From Actinoplanes lobatus (GTDB lineage Bacteria > Actinomycetota > Actinomycetes > Mycobacteriales > Micromonosporaceae): a stretch of 64,000 nucleotides of DNA. This document shows, in pieces, positions 7,423 through 15,195 of the stretch. The first letter of the stretch is position 1. The number at the start of each line of letters is the position of its first letter. The position numbers and the translations under genes are program-made. The notes beneath the pieces are model-generated. The model ran no database searches. It was not told the origin of the DNA and was given only the letters and a program-made list of their open reading frames with translations. The stretch is taken from the NCBI RefSeq assembly GCF_014205215.1, contig NZ_JACHNC010000001.1:4407001-4471000 (forward strand). The letters are read 5' to 3'.

Positions 7423-8130
7423 TCAGTGGGGGCGGGTGGTGGCCAGTTCCTCGTAGTACGGGCGGGCTGCGTCGACCAGTGGGCGCAAGTGGGGTGGGAC
7501 GTCGGCGGGGGACGGGTCGTAGGGGGTGAAGCTGGTGGAGGCGTTCACGGAGGCGTACCAATGTGGCGCCCACACGCCGTCGGTGGGACGTGGGCCCGGT
7601 GCCCAGGTCAGCATCGCCGGGTCGAAGGCGAAGCCGAGGCCTGCGCAGAGAATCCGCAGCGTGCCCTCGGGATCGCGGAGCACGTCGGCCGCGTCGACCA
7701 CCGGGCCGCCGAAGGCGCGGAAGATCTCCCGCTGCTGCGGATAGCCGAGGTCCTCGAGGGTGGGGGTGCCGCGCACCTTCGCGTAGGAGGCGACCACCCG
7801 CTCCGGTTCGCGGATCAGGAAGGCGTGCCGGAGCCCGGCCAGCCAGTCCCGGCCGATCCCCGGCAGCAGGTGATGTGTCATGTGTTTCTGGTAGAAGACG
7901 GCCGGCTCGCCGGGTAGCGGCCCGGTCAGCCAGCGGGCCACGTCCTGCCAGCGGGTCGGCTGCGCGGCCAGGATCTCCTCCCGGCCGGGGTGATCGAGGC
8001 CGGTCTCCGCCAGGTAGTGGGCGTAGAGCGGCTCGTCGGCGACCACGGTGTCGGCGCGGGAGCCGAAACTGCGCATCATCGCCGTCGAGATGTTGCGGGG
8101 GCCCGACCACATCGCCACGCGGATCGTCAT
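7423..8130 (-). CDS. Sulfotransferase-like P-loop protein
   Basis: This protein has about 235 residues. The N-terminus MWSGPRNISTAMMRSFGSR is a glycine/arginine P-loop like that binding the phosphosulfate in sulfotransferases, followed by DEPLYAHYL and a conserved FLIREPERVVASYAKVR stretch (about 105-125). From memory, this family is fused to a class IV aminotransferase in plants, and here such an aminotransferase lies convergently on the other side of the repeats. A sulfotransferase activity is plausible but not shown. The ATG at 8130 is used; a GTG at 8136 is equally possible. The C-terminal coding sequence runs into the octanucleotide array, so the extreme C-terminus may be variable. Confidence 0.75.
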   Translation of the reverse strand: MTIRVAMWSGPRNISTAMMRSFGSRADTVVADEPLYAHYLAETGLDHPGREEILAAQPTRWQDVARWLTGPLPGEPAVFYQKHMTHHLLPGIGRDWLAGLRHAFLIREPERVVASYAKVRGTPTLEDLGYPQQREIFRAFGGPVVDAADVLRDPEGTLRILCAGLGFAFDPAMLTWAPGPRPTDGVWAPHWYASVNASTSFTPYDPSPADVPPHLRPLVDAARPYYEELATTRPH

Positions 8131-8159
8131 CCCCACATGTTCACATCTGTTACCGCTCG

Positions 8160-8350
8160 ATGGGGGTGAGTGCCGGCGGGGAGTGGCTCGGTGGGTGAGT
8201 GCCGGCGGGGAGGGCGCCGGTGCGATCGGCCTCAGAGGGGTGAGTGCCGGTGGGGATCGGGCCGGTGGTTTGGGTTCGGTGGGGTGGGGCGCTGGGTGGG
8301 AGTGGGCCGGTGGGGTGGATGGCGGTGGGGTGGTGGCAGAGGGGGGTGAG
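8160..8350. repeat. G-rich irregular repeats between two minus-strand genes
   Basis: Copies of GTGAGTGCCGGCGGGGA start at 8166, 8195 and 8240. They are followed by irregular GGGTGGGGCGCTGGG-like G-rich sequence on the plus strand. I see no convincing gene here. The C-rich minus-strand transcript between the cupin and the P-loop gene would be poorly structured. Confidence 0.6.
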
Positions 8351-8358
8351 CTGGCGGG

Positions 8359-8820
8359 TTACGGGTCGGTGGGGTCCTTTGTGCCGACGGCGATGGGGCC
8401 GACCCACCTCAGGTCGGGGACGTTGACGACGATCGCCTCCTGTGTGGTTCGGGAGATCACCACGACGGCCTCGTTCTCCGGGTCCGGGTTCTCCTCGCGG
8501 TGCGGCACCCACGGCGGTACGTAGATGTAGTCGCCGGGCTTGGTGTCGACCCGGATCTCGCCGTGTTCGTCGTCCAGGAAGACGAATGAGGGGTTGCCGC
8601 TGACCACGTAGATCGCGGTCTCCGACGCGCCGTGGTGGTGGTTGCCGGAGGCGGTGCTCGCGGCCACGTGGGTCTGTCCCATCCAGAGGTTGCGGCTGCC
8701 CACGGTGGTGCCGCTGATCGCCTCGACGCGGCGCATCCCGCTGGTCTGTGCGGTGTCCGGGTGCAGTGCGTGGGAGGCGATGTGGTGCAGCCTGCGGTGG
8801 AACGGGTCCTCGTCGCTCAT
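8359..8820 (-). CDS. Cupin domain protein
   Basis: This 153-residue small beta-barrel protein has cupin motif 1 in GNHHHGASETAIYVVSGNPSF (about 60-80; several candidate metal-binding His). Motif 2 lies in GDYIYVPPWVPHREENP (about 103-120). The ATG at 8820 (MSDEDPFHRR) is preferred over an upstream in-frame start at 8856. No specific reaction can be assigned. The gene is divergent from the flavin reductase, and a T-N11-A motif shared with the monooxygenase operon lies 42 bp upstream of its start. This suggests common control by the LysR regulator. Confidence 0.82.
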   Translation of the reverse strand: MSDEDPFHRRLHHIASHALHPDTAQTSGMRRVEAISGTTVGSRNLWMGQTHVAASTASGNHHHGASETAIYVVSGNPSFVFLDDEHGEIRVDTKPGDYIYVPPWVPHREENPDPENEAVVVISRTTQEAIVVNVPDLRWVGPIAVGTKDPTDP

Positions 8821-8862
8821 GCCCGCATCCTGAGCCGTCCACCCGCCGAATGTCAACGTGAA

Positions 8863-8879
8863 CCTATCGGTTTACTAGG
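8863..8879. promoter_or_regulatory. Putative LysR-type site upstream of flavin reductase and cupin
   Basis: CCTATCGGTTTACTAGG has dyad ends CCTA/TAGG and contains T-N11-A, the LysR-family pattern. Extended to ACCTATCGGTTTACTAGGA it differs at only two positions from the motif at 10407-10425. Exactly 140 nt separate it from the flavin reductase ATG, the same spacing as the second site has to its gene. TAGGAT at its right end could serve as a -10 element. Confidence 0.6.
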
Positions 8880-8890
8880 ATATGGGAACC

Positions 8891-8950
8891 GTGTTGACGC
8901 GACCGCCGGTCGGGGCGCAACGTCGGTGGTGCCGGCCGGGCAGTGCGTGA
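8891..8950 (+). CDS. Candidate leader peptide upstream of flavin reductase
   Basis: A GTG-initiated 19-codon ORF starts about 10 nt after a possible -10 (TAGGAT, 8876-8881), so it could be leaderless. It ends in LTRPPVGAQRRWCRPGSA. An ATG nine bases upstream is in frame. The single Cys codon preceded by Arg-Arg-Trp recalls, loosely, the short Cys-containing leader peptides that precede sulfur genes in Actinobacteria. No translation signal proves it, so confidence is low. Confidence 0.35.
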   Translation: MLTRPPVGAQRRWCRPGSA

Positions 8951-9019
8951 CCTCGGGCATCACACGCTGAGTGGGCCGGCTGATTCGATCTTCGTGCACC
9001 AGCAAGATGGAGGCCCGTC

Positions 9020-9535
9020 ATGACCCTGCAGACGACCGCACCGACCGGCGCCGTGGACGCCGACCTCTTCCGGCAGCTGCTCCGCCGCCACGCCGCGGCG
9101 GTCGTGGTGATCACCGCCCCCGGCGAGCCGGCCACCGGCTTCACCGCCACCTCGTTCACCTCGGTCTCGCTGGACCCGCCGCTGGTCTCGTTCTGCCTGG
9201 CCCGGACGGCTTCGGCGTGGCCGGCCGTCGAGGCGGCGGACACCGTCGCCGTGCACGTGCTCGGCCAGGAGCAGGAGCACGTGGCCCGGACGTTCTCCGC
9301 CCGGGGGATCGACCGTCTCGCCGAGCACGGCGCCTGGCGGCCGGGCCCGGACGGGGTGCCCCTGCTCGACGGGGTGCTGGCCCGGTTGGTCTGCCGGGTC
9401 GTCGACCGGGTCCGGGCCGGCGACCACACGATCGTGCTGGCCAGCCCGCTCGACGGTGAGCACGGGCTGGGGGAGTCGGAGACGCCGCTGGTCTATCACG
9501 CCGGGCGGTACGCCGAGCTGCGTCATGCCGACTGA
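9020..9535 (+). CDS. Flavin reductase-like protein
   Basis: This 171-residue protein has the HpaC/NADH:FMN oxidoreductase fold. VVVITAPGEPATGFTATSFTSVSLDPPLVSFC (about 28-60) is the classic flavin-binding stretch, and the rest matches the small split-barrel family in length. Such enzymes supply reduced FMN to two-component monooxygenases, and three bacterial-luciferase-like monooxygenases are encoded just downstream at 10.5-19 kb. An AGATGGAGG ribosome-binding site precedes the ATG. It is separated from the monooxygenase operon only by the LysR gene, and its upstream motif matches that of the operon. Confidence 0.9.
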   Translation: MTLQTTAPTGAVDADLFRQLLRRHAAAVVVITAPGEPATGFTATSFTSVSLDPPLVSFCLARTASAWPAVEAADTVAVHVLGQEQEHVARTFSARGIDRLAEHGAWRPGPDGVPLLDGVLARLVCRVVDRVRAGDHTIVLASPLDGEHGLGESETPLVYHAGRYAELRHAD

Positions 9536-9538
9536 CCC

Positions 9539-9564
9539 GGTCGCCGGCCGGTCAGCCGGCGACC
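9539..9564. terminator. Bidirectional hairpin between convergent genes
   Basis: GGTCGCCGGC (9539-9548) pairs with GCCGGCGACC (9555-9564) across a 6-nt loop. It starts 4 nt after the flavin reductase stop and overlaps the last codons of the LysR gene, as expected for a terminator shared by convergent genes. There is no T-tract. Confidence 0.65.
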
Positions 9565-10406
9565 GTGAGGATCTTGGTCAGCGCGGTGGCGGCGCCCTCG
9601 ACCAGTTCGGGTGGCAGGCCGCGGCGTGGCCAGACCGACAGTTCCAAGGGCTCCGGCGGCGGCAGGTCGTCGCGGGCCGCCAGGCCCTCCGGCTGCTGGC
9701 CGAGGGTGGCCATCAGGCCGACCCCCAGGCCGGCCCGGACCGCGGCCTGCACTCCGGCCAGGTGCGCCGCCTCGCAGCCGACCTCGGTGGGCAGGGCGCC
9801 GGCGGCCAGCGTCTCCAGGGCCCGGCTGCGCAGCGCGCAGGGCGCGTCGAAGACGACCAGCGGGATCGGCTCGCCCGGCGGCGGCGATGTCCATTCCGGG
9901 GACGAGTACCAGGTCAGGCGTAGTTCGCCGACGGTTCGGGCGTCGCTCTCGTCGGCCGGACCGAGCAGGAGGGCCAGGTCGATCCGCCCGTCCTGGAGGG
10001 CGGACCGGAGCTGGGCGCCGCGGTCGATCCGGAAGCGGATCCGCCGGTCCGGGAACGTGGCGGCCAGCGCGCTGGTCAGGTCGGGCAGCAGTTGGGCCGC
10101 CGCGTGTTCGGTGGAGCCGATCACCAGGGACCGTTCACCTTCGACGCCGAAGGTGTGCAGGGCCTCGTCGTGCAGTGCCAGGATCCGCCGGGCGTGGGTC
10201 AGCAGCGCCTCGCCGTCGGTGGTGAACCGGGAGCCGCGGCCGTCCCGCTCGACCAGGGCGCGGCCGAGTGTGGTCTCCAGCCGGCGGACGTGCTGACTGA
10301 CCGCTCCCTGGCTCAGGTGCAGTGAGGTGGCGGCCCGCTGAAATCCACCGCAGTCCGCGACGGCGACGAGGCTACGCAGCGGTGCGATGTCGAGAATCCG
10401 ACTCAT
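9552..10406 (-). CDS. LysR family transcriptional regulator
   Basis: This 284-residue regulator has an N-terminal winged HTH (about 5-64; VADCGGFQRAATSLHLSQGA, then VSQHVRRLE). The C-terminal periplasmic-binding-like effector domain starts near residue 92 (SLVIGSTEHAAAQLLPDL). It is divergent from the monooxygenase/ABC operon and convergent with the flavin reductase. A T-N11-A motif lies immediately before its start codon (10408-10424) and is repeated upstream of the flavin reductase, so it most likely controls both units and itself. The inducer is unknown; a sulfur or cysteine-related signal is an inference from the neighbours. Confidence 0.9.
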   Translation of the reverse strand: MSRILDIAPLRSLVAVADCGGFQRAATSLHLSQGAVSQHVRRLETTLGRALVERDGRGSRFTTDGEALLTHARRILALHDEALHTFGVEGERSLVIGSTEHAAAQLLPDLTSALAATFPDRRIRFRIDRGAQLRSALQDGRIDLALLLGPADESDARTVGELRLTWYSSPEWTSPPPGEPIPLVVFDAPCALRSRALETLAAGALPTEVGCEAAHLAGVQAAVRAGLGVGLMATLGQQPEGLAARDDLPPPEPLELSVWPRRGLPPELVEGAATALTKILTVAG

Positions 10407-10407
10407 A

Positions 10408-10424
10408 CCTATCAGTCTACTAGG
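10408..10424. promoter_or_regulatory. Putative LysR-type site between regulator and monooxygenase operon
   Basis: CCTATCAGTCTACTAGG (T-N11-A with CCTA/TAGG ends) begins 2 bp from the LysR start codon. It ends 140 nt before the ATG of the first monooxygenase. It matches the motif at 8863-8879 at 15 of 17 positions. Confidence 0.65.
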
Positions 10425-10442
10425 AATTGATTAGGGGTTGTG

Positions 10443-10493
10443 ATGGCTTGTCATCACGATCTCTCCTTGGACGCCGGAACGTGGGCCTGCTGA
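10443..10493 (+). CDS. Candidate Cys-rich leader peptide upstream of the monooxygenase operon
   Basis: An ATG (also read from an adjacent GTG) opens 16 codons, MACHHDLSLDAGTWAC, ending with a Cys codon directly before TGA. The HHDL core loosely resembles the HVDL core of short leader peptides known before actinobacterial sulfur genes. Its placement just after the regulator motif, 71 nt before the structural gene, fits a cis-acting leader. Expression is unproven. Confidence 0.4.
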   Translation: MACHHDLSLDAGTWAC

Positions 10494-10564
10494 TACTGGA
10501 GCCGGTGCCGCCGCCCGAGGCGCCAACCCCCCGAAAAGCCATCGATAAATGAAAAGGTCTATAA

Positions 10565-11896
10565 ATGCCGAAAAAGACACTTAAATTAGGTGCCGTGTTG
10601 CTCGGTGTGGGCGGACCCGGCCAGCATCACACCTGGCTCCACCCGGAGATCCCGGGAGACGCCAGCGTCGACATCCGCTGGTACATCGCCCGCGCCCAGC
10701 AGGCCGAGGCGGCCGGCTTCGACCACGTGTTCATCGTGGACAGCCAGTTCATCACCCCGGACTCACCCAACCACTATCTGAACCGGCTCGAGCCGCTCAC
10801 CCTGCTCTCCGCGGTGGCCGTGCACACCTCGCACATCGGCCTGGTCGGCACCCTGACCACCTCGTACAACGACCCGTTCAACGTGGCCCGGCGGCTGGCG
10901 TCGCTGGACGTGATCAGCGGCGGCCGGGCCGGCTGGAACGTGGTGGCCACCGGCGACGGCGGCACGGCCGGCAACTACGGCCGCAAGGAGCACTACGACT
11001 ACGCCACCCGGTACGGCCGGGCGCTCGAGCACGTCCGCGTGGTCCAGGGACTGTGGGACTCGTACGAGGACGACGCCTTCCCCCGCGACAAGGAGCGCGG
11101 CGTCTTCTTCGACCGGAGCAGGCAGCACGTCCTCGACCATGTCGGCGAGCACTTCAACGTGGCCGGCCCGCTCAACCTCCAGCGCTCCCCGCAGGGCCAG
11201 CCGGTCATCTTCCAGGCCGGCGACTCCGAGGAGGGCCGCGACCTGGGCGCGAGCATCGCCGAGGCGATCTTCACGCATGCGCAGACGATCGAGGAGGGGC
11301 AGGCGTTCGCCCGTGACATCCGGGCCCGCGCCGTGGCCAAGGGCCGTGACCCGGAGAACATCCTGATCGTCCCCGGGATCAGCCCGATCCTCGCGGACAC
11401 CGACGAGGAGGCCCGCGCCAAGGAGGCCGCCATCATCGGCGGCAAGGACTTCGACCGCGCGCTCAAGGAGCTGGGCCGCCCGTTCGGCTGGCACGACTTC
11501 ACCCGGTACGACCTGGACGCACCCTTCCCGGAGCTGGGCGACCTCGGTGACCGCAGCTTCCGCACCCAGGCCGAGAAGATCAAGAAGCTGGCCCGGGACA
11601 ACGGCCTCACCCTGCGGCAGGTCGTCCAGCACACCATCGAGTCGCGCCGCTCGGCGTTCACCGGCTCCCCGCTGACCGTGGCGAACGAGATCCAGAAGTG
11701 GTTCGAGGCCGGCGCCTTCGACGGGGTCAACATCACCGTCACCGTGCCCAGCGAGTTCGCCCGCTTCACCGACGAGGTGCTGCCGATCCTGCGTGAGCGC
11801 GGCGTCGTCCGTACCGGCTACGACGCCACCACGCTGCGCGGCAACCTCGGGCTGCCGATTCCCCGGAACATCCACACTCTCGCGAAGGCGTTCTGA
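10565..11896 (+). CDS. FMN-dependent LLM-class monooxygenase (NtaA/SnaA/DszA type)
   Basis: This 443-residue TIM-barrel flavin monooxygenase belongs to the nitrilotriacetate/DszA branch of the luciferase-like superfamily. Diagnostic motifs are GVGGPGQHHTW near the N-terminus, WYIARAQQAEAAGFDHVFIVDSQ, LNRLEPLTLLSAVA, GRAGWNVVAT (about 118-127) and SPQGQPVIFQAG (about 210-221). Family members use FMNH2 to oxidise sulfonated, sulfur-heterocyclic or aminopolycarboxylate substrates. AAAAGG precedes the ATG. The gene heads an operon with an ABC importer and is a paralogue of the gene at 16754. The substrate is not determined. Confidence 0.92.
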   Translation: MPKKTLKLGAVLLGVGGPGQHHTWLHPEIPGDASVDIRWYIARAQQAEAAGFDHVFIVDSQFITPDSPNHYLNRLEPLTLLSAVAVHTSHIGLVGTLTTSYNDPFNVARRLASLDVISGGRAGWNVVATGDGGTAGNYGRKEHYDYATRYGRALEHVRVVQGLWDSYEDDAFPRDKERGVFFDRSRQHVLDHVGEHFNVAGPLNLQRSPQGQPVIFQAGDSEEGRDLGASIAEAIFTHAQTIEEGQAFARDIRARAVAKGRDPENILIVPGISPILADTDEEARAKEAAIIGGKDFDRALKELGRPFGWHDFTRYDLDAPFPELGDLGDRSFRTQAEKIKKLARDNGLTLRQVVQHTIESRRSAFTGSPLTVANEIQKWFEAGAFDGVNITVTVPSEFARFTDEVLPILRERGVVRTGYDATTLRGNLGLPIPRNIHTLAKAF

Positions 11897-13392
11897 TGAG
11901 ACGTACGAAATTGGCGGCCTTTTTCATCGCACTGACCACGCTGAGCGGTTGCGCCGGAGGCGCCGCGGGATCGGCTGAGGAGACGCCCACCCTGCGCTGG
12001 GCCGTCACCCTGCCCGCCCACTGGGACCCGGTGGTCTCCGGTAGCGGCGCGCAGTTCCGCATCCTGTCGCTCGCCTACGCCTCGCTCACCGAGATCAACG
12101 AGAAGGGCGAGGCCGTCCCGAGCCTCGCCGAGAGCTGGGACTACAACGACAAGGGCGACCAGATCACCTTCCACCTGCGCAAGGGCCTGAAGTTCAGCGA
12201 CGGCGAGCCGGTGAACGCGGAGGCGATCAAGTCCTACCTGGAGCGGGCCAAGACGCAGAAGGACTCGGCCCTCTTCGGTGACCTCACCTCGATCGAGACG
12301 GTCACCGCCAAGGATCTCGACGTGGTGGTCGACCTGACCCAGACCGACTACCAGATCCCGCTGCTGCTCGGCGAGCGCGTGGCGCAGATCCCCAGCCCCA
12401 AGGCGGCCGCCGACCCGGCCGCGCTGGACAAGAACCCGGTCGGCGCCGGCCCGTTCGTGGTCACCGAGAACGTGCCCGGCTCGCACGTCTACCTGAAGAA
12501 GAACCCGGACTACTGGGACGCCGCCAACATCAAGATCGAGAAGGTGGAGCTGCTCTCCGCGCCGGACACCGCGACGATCGTCTCCGGCGTGCAGACCGGC
12601 GTGTACGACCTGGCCGGCCTCGCCCCCAACCAGGTCAAGGCGGCCGAGGCGGCGAAGCTGGACGTGGTGGTCCAGCCCGGTTACAACGCCGCCAACCTCA
12701 GCATCAACGTCAACAAGAAGCCGTTCGACAACCCCAAGGTCGTCGACGCGATCCGGTACGCCACCAACCGCCAGGAATTCGTCGACAAGGTGAGCTTCGG
12801 CATCGCCACGCCGACCGACCAGCCGTTCCCGGACACCTACCTGGCCTACGACTCCGGGTCGGCGAACCGCTGGCCCTACGACGTGGCGAAGGCCAAGGCG
12901 CTGATCGCCGAGGCCGGATACCAGCCCGGTGACATCAAGGTCGACCTGGTCATCCCGAACCAGCAGACGGCCGCCGAGATCATCCAGTCGCAACTCGCCG
13001 CGATCGGCATCACCGTCAACATCAAGGTCGACCCGAACTGGGCCACCCCGTTCTTCGCCAAGGACCTGGCCCTGTCGATCTACGGCACCACCGGCCGGGA
13101 GTCGCCGGTGCAGACACTGACCGCCCACTTCGGTCCGAACGGCCCACTGAACCTGAGCACCCCGTACGAGCCGGAGGGTTTCGAGGCCGCCGTCAAGGTC
13201 GCCAGGGAGACACCGCTCGACTCGGCGGACTACCAGAAGAACCTCCAGGCCGCGACCCGGGCCGGGCTGGAGAGTAGAGCGCTGGTCTTCACGTACTCGC
13301 TGCCGAACCTGTTCGTGAAGAGCACCAGGGTGTCGGACTTCGCGCCGATCCCCGGGCAGCTGCACTGGGCCGGACTGACGGTAGCGCCGTGA
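11896..13392 (+). CDS. ABC transporter substrate-binding lipoprotein (oligopeptide/nickel family)
   Basis: This 498-residue protein has an N-terminal lipoprotein signal, MRRTKLAAFFIALTTLSGC, with the lipobox Cys at residue 19. It is an extracellular solute-binding protein family 5 member, with FHLRKGLKFSDGEPVNAEAI (about 91-110) and GAGPFVV (about 188) as hallmarks. It would capture the operon's substrate outside the membrane and deliver it to the two permeases that follow. Its ATG overlaps the previous stop (ATGA), and it overlaps the next gene by 4 bp, indicating one operon. Confidence 0.93.
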   Translation: MRRTKLAAFFIALTTLSGCAGGAAGSAEETPTLRWAVTLPAHWDPVVSGSGAQFRILSLAYASLTEINEKGEAVPSLAESWDYNDKGDQITFHLRKGLKFSDGEPVNAEAIKSYLERAKTQKDSALFGDLTSIETVTAKDLDVVVDLTQTDYQIPLLLGERVAQIPSPKAAADPAALDKNPVGAGPFVVTENVPGSHVYLKKNPDYWDAANIKIEKVELLSAPDTATIVSGVQTGVYDLAGLAPNQVKAAEAAKLDVVVQPGYNAANLSINVNKKPFDNPKVVDAIRYATNRQEFVDKVSFGIATPTDQPFPDTYLAYDSGSANRWPYDVAKAKALIAEAGYQPGDIKVDLVIPNQQTAAEIIQSQLAAIGITVNIKVDPNWATPFFAKDLALSIYGTTGRESPVQTLTAHFGPNGPLNLSTPYEPEGFEAAVKVARETPLDSADYQKNLQAATRAGLESRALVFTYSLPNLFVKSTRVSDFAPIPGQLHWAGLTVAP

Positions 13393-14336
13393 TCAAGGGC
13401 CTGCTCAGGACAGTCGCCATCTTCGTGCCGGTCTTCCTGGTCGCCACGTTCGTGACGTTCGCGTTGCGGGCCCTGAGCGGGCTCACCCCGGCTCACCTGC
13501 AACTGGGCGAGTCCGCGACCCCCGAGATGGTTGCCGCCATCGAGCACGAGTGGGGTCTCGACCGGCCGTTTCTCGTCCAGTACCTCGACTGGTTCGGCGA
13601 ACTGCTGAAAGGCGATCTCGGCGTCAGCTGGTTCAACGGCGCCGACATCGCGACCCTCCTGCTCCAGGGCGCGATCGTCAGCCTCTCGGTGGCCGGCCTG
13701 GCCCTGGTCATCGGGGTGGTCTTCGGGTTCGGGTTCGGTGTGCTCGCCGCGGTGCGCCGGACCACCTGGGTGGACCGGGCCATCACCGGCTTCATGACCT
13801 TCATCTCGGTGATGCCGTCCTTCGTGGTCGGCATCGCCCTGGTGGTGGTGTTCGCGGTGTCGCTCGGCTGGTTCCCCTCCGCCGGTTACGTGCCGGCGGA
13901 GCGGGGCACCGGGGTATGGCTCGCGCACCTGGTGCTGCCGGCCATCGCGCTCAGCTTCGACACCGTCTCCGACGTGGCCCGGCAGCTGCGGGCCGGGCTG
14001 GTCGCCGCGTACCGGGAGAACTATGTGACCGGCGCCGTGGTCCGCGGGATCGGCCCACGGCGGATCTTCTTCCGCCACGTGCTGCGCAACGGCATGGGCC
14101 CGGCGCTGGTGGTGCTCGGCATGAAGTTCCCGAACCTGCTCGGCGGCGCGGTCGTCACCGAGTCGATCTTCGGGATGCCGGGGTTCGGGCAGTTCGCCGC
14201 CGACTCGGCCCAGCGCGGCGACGTCCCCGCCGTACAGGGCGTCCTGGTCGTCTCGGTGGTTCTGGTCGTGGTCTTCAACCTGCTGGTCAACGTCATCCTG
14301 GTCCGGGTCGCCCCGGCCTCGGCACGGGGGGTCTGA
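13389..14336 (+). CDS. ABC transporter permease (DppB-like)
   Basis: This 315-residue inner-membrane permease has the DppB/OppB layout. It starts with one helix (LRTVAIFVPVFLVATFVTFAL), then a periplasmic segment with HEWGLDRPFLVQYLDWFGELLKGD split over about 50-75, and five further helices. The coupling-loop EAA motif lies around GIGPRRIFFRHVLRNGMGPAL (about 218-238). It pairs with the next permease. It starts with GTG overlapping the binding-protein stop. Confidence 0.93.
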   Translation: MIKGLLRTVAIFVPVFLVATFVTFALRALSGLTPAHLQLGESATPEMVAAIEHEWGLDRPFLVQYLDWFGELLKGDLGVSWFNGADIATLLLQGAIVSLSVAGLALVIGVVFGFGFGVLAAVRRTTWVDRAITGFMTFISVMPSFVVGIALVVVFAVSLGWFPSAGYVPAERGTGVWLAHLVLPAIALSFDTVSDVARQLRAGLVAAYRENYVTGAVVRGIGPRRIFFRHVLRNGMGPALVVLGMKFPNLLGGAVVTESIFGMPGFGQFAADSAQRGDVPAVQGVLVVSVVLVVVFNLLVNVILVRVAPASARGV

Positions 14337-14337
14337 C

Positions 14338-15195
14338 ATGCTCCGCCGGATCCTCGCCCTGCCCACCGGCCGGATCGCCGCCGGCATCCTGCTGGCGATC
14401 GCGCTGCTCGCCGTCCTCGGCCCGTACCTGGCCCCGCACGACCCCCTGGAGGGTGGCCCGGACATCCTCGCCGGGCCGTCCGGCGCACACTGGCTCGGCA
14501 CCGACTACCTGGGCCGCGACGTGGTCAGCCGGCTTCTCGACGGCTCCCGGGTCAGCGTCCTCGGCTCGCTCCAGGTTTCCCTGGTCGCGCTGGTCGTCGG
14601 TGTGGTCCCGGGCATCCTGTCGGTCTACCTCGGCGCCACCTTCGAATGGGTCACCCTGCGGCTCGCCGACACCCTGATCGCGCTGCCGTTCTTGGTCTTC
14701 GCGGTCGCCGTCACCGCCCTGCTGGGCAACGGCATTCCGCAGGCGATGTTCACCGTCGGCATCATGATCTCGCCACTGTTCTACCGGGTGTCCCGGGCCG
14801 CCACCCTGGCGGTCGCCCGCTCCCCGTACGTCGAGGCGGCGCTCATCTCCGGCGCCTCGATCGGCTGGGTGGTCCGCCGGCACGTCTGGGGCAAGGTGCT
14901 CCCGCCGATCGCGGTCGCCCTGGCCACCACGGCCGGCACCGGCTTCGTCGTGGTGTCCAGCCTGACCTTCCTCGGCATCGGCGTCCAGCCGCCCGCCCCG
15001 ACCTGGGGTGGCGTGCTGGCGGCCGACCTCGGCTACCTCAGCTTCCGGCCATGGGCGCCGCTCGTCCCCACCGCGCTGATCATGGCCACGGTCTGGGCCT
15101 GCAACCTGCTCGCCGACGCCATCCGCGACGTCTCCGGCGAGGCCGGGCGCGCGCTGCTGCTGAAGAGGAGGATCGATGTCTCTGCTCGCGCTTGA
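14338..15195 (+). CDS. ABC transporter permease (DppC-like)
   Basis: This 285-residue permease of the DppC/OppC type has an N-terminal helix, the characteristic HWLGTDYLGRDVVSRLLDGSR segment (about 54-74) and several helices. The EAA-type loop is near EAALISGASIGWVVRRHV (about 166-183), and SFRPWAPLVPTALIM is near the end. Spacing to the upstream permease is 1 bp, and the C-terminus overlaps the next ATPase gene by 20 bp. Confidence 0.93.
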   Translation: MLRRILALPTGRIAAGILLAIALLAVLGPYLAPHDPLEGGPDILAGPSGAHWLGTDYLGRDVVSRLLDGSRVSVLGSLQVSLVALVVGVVPGILSVYLGATFEWVTLRLADTLIALPFLVFAVAVTALLGNGIPQAMFTVGIMISPLFYRVSRAATLAVARSPYVEAALISGASIGWVVRRHVWGKVLPPIAVALATTAGTGFVVVSSLTFLGIGVQPPAPTWGGVLAADLGYLSFRPWAPLVPTALIMATVWACNLLADAIRDVSGEAGRALLLKRRIDVSARA

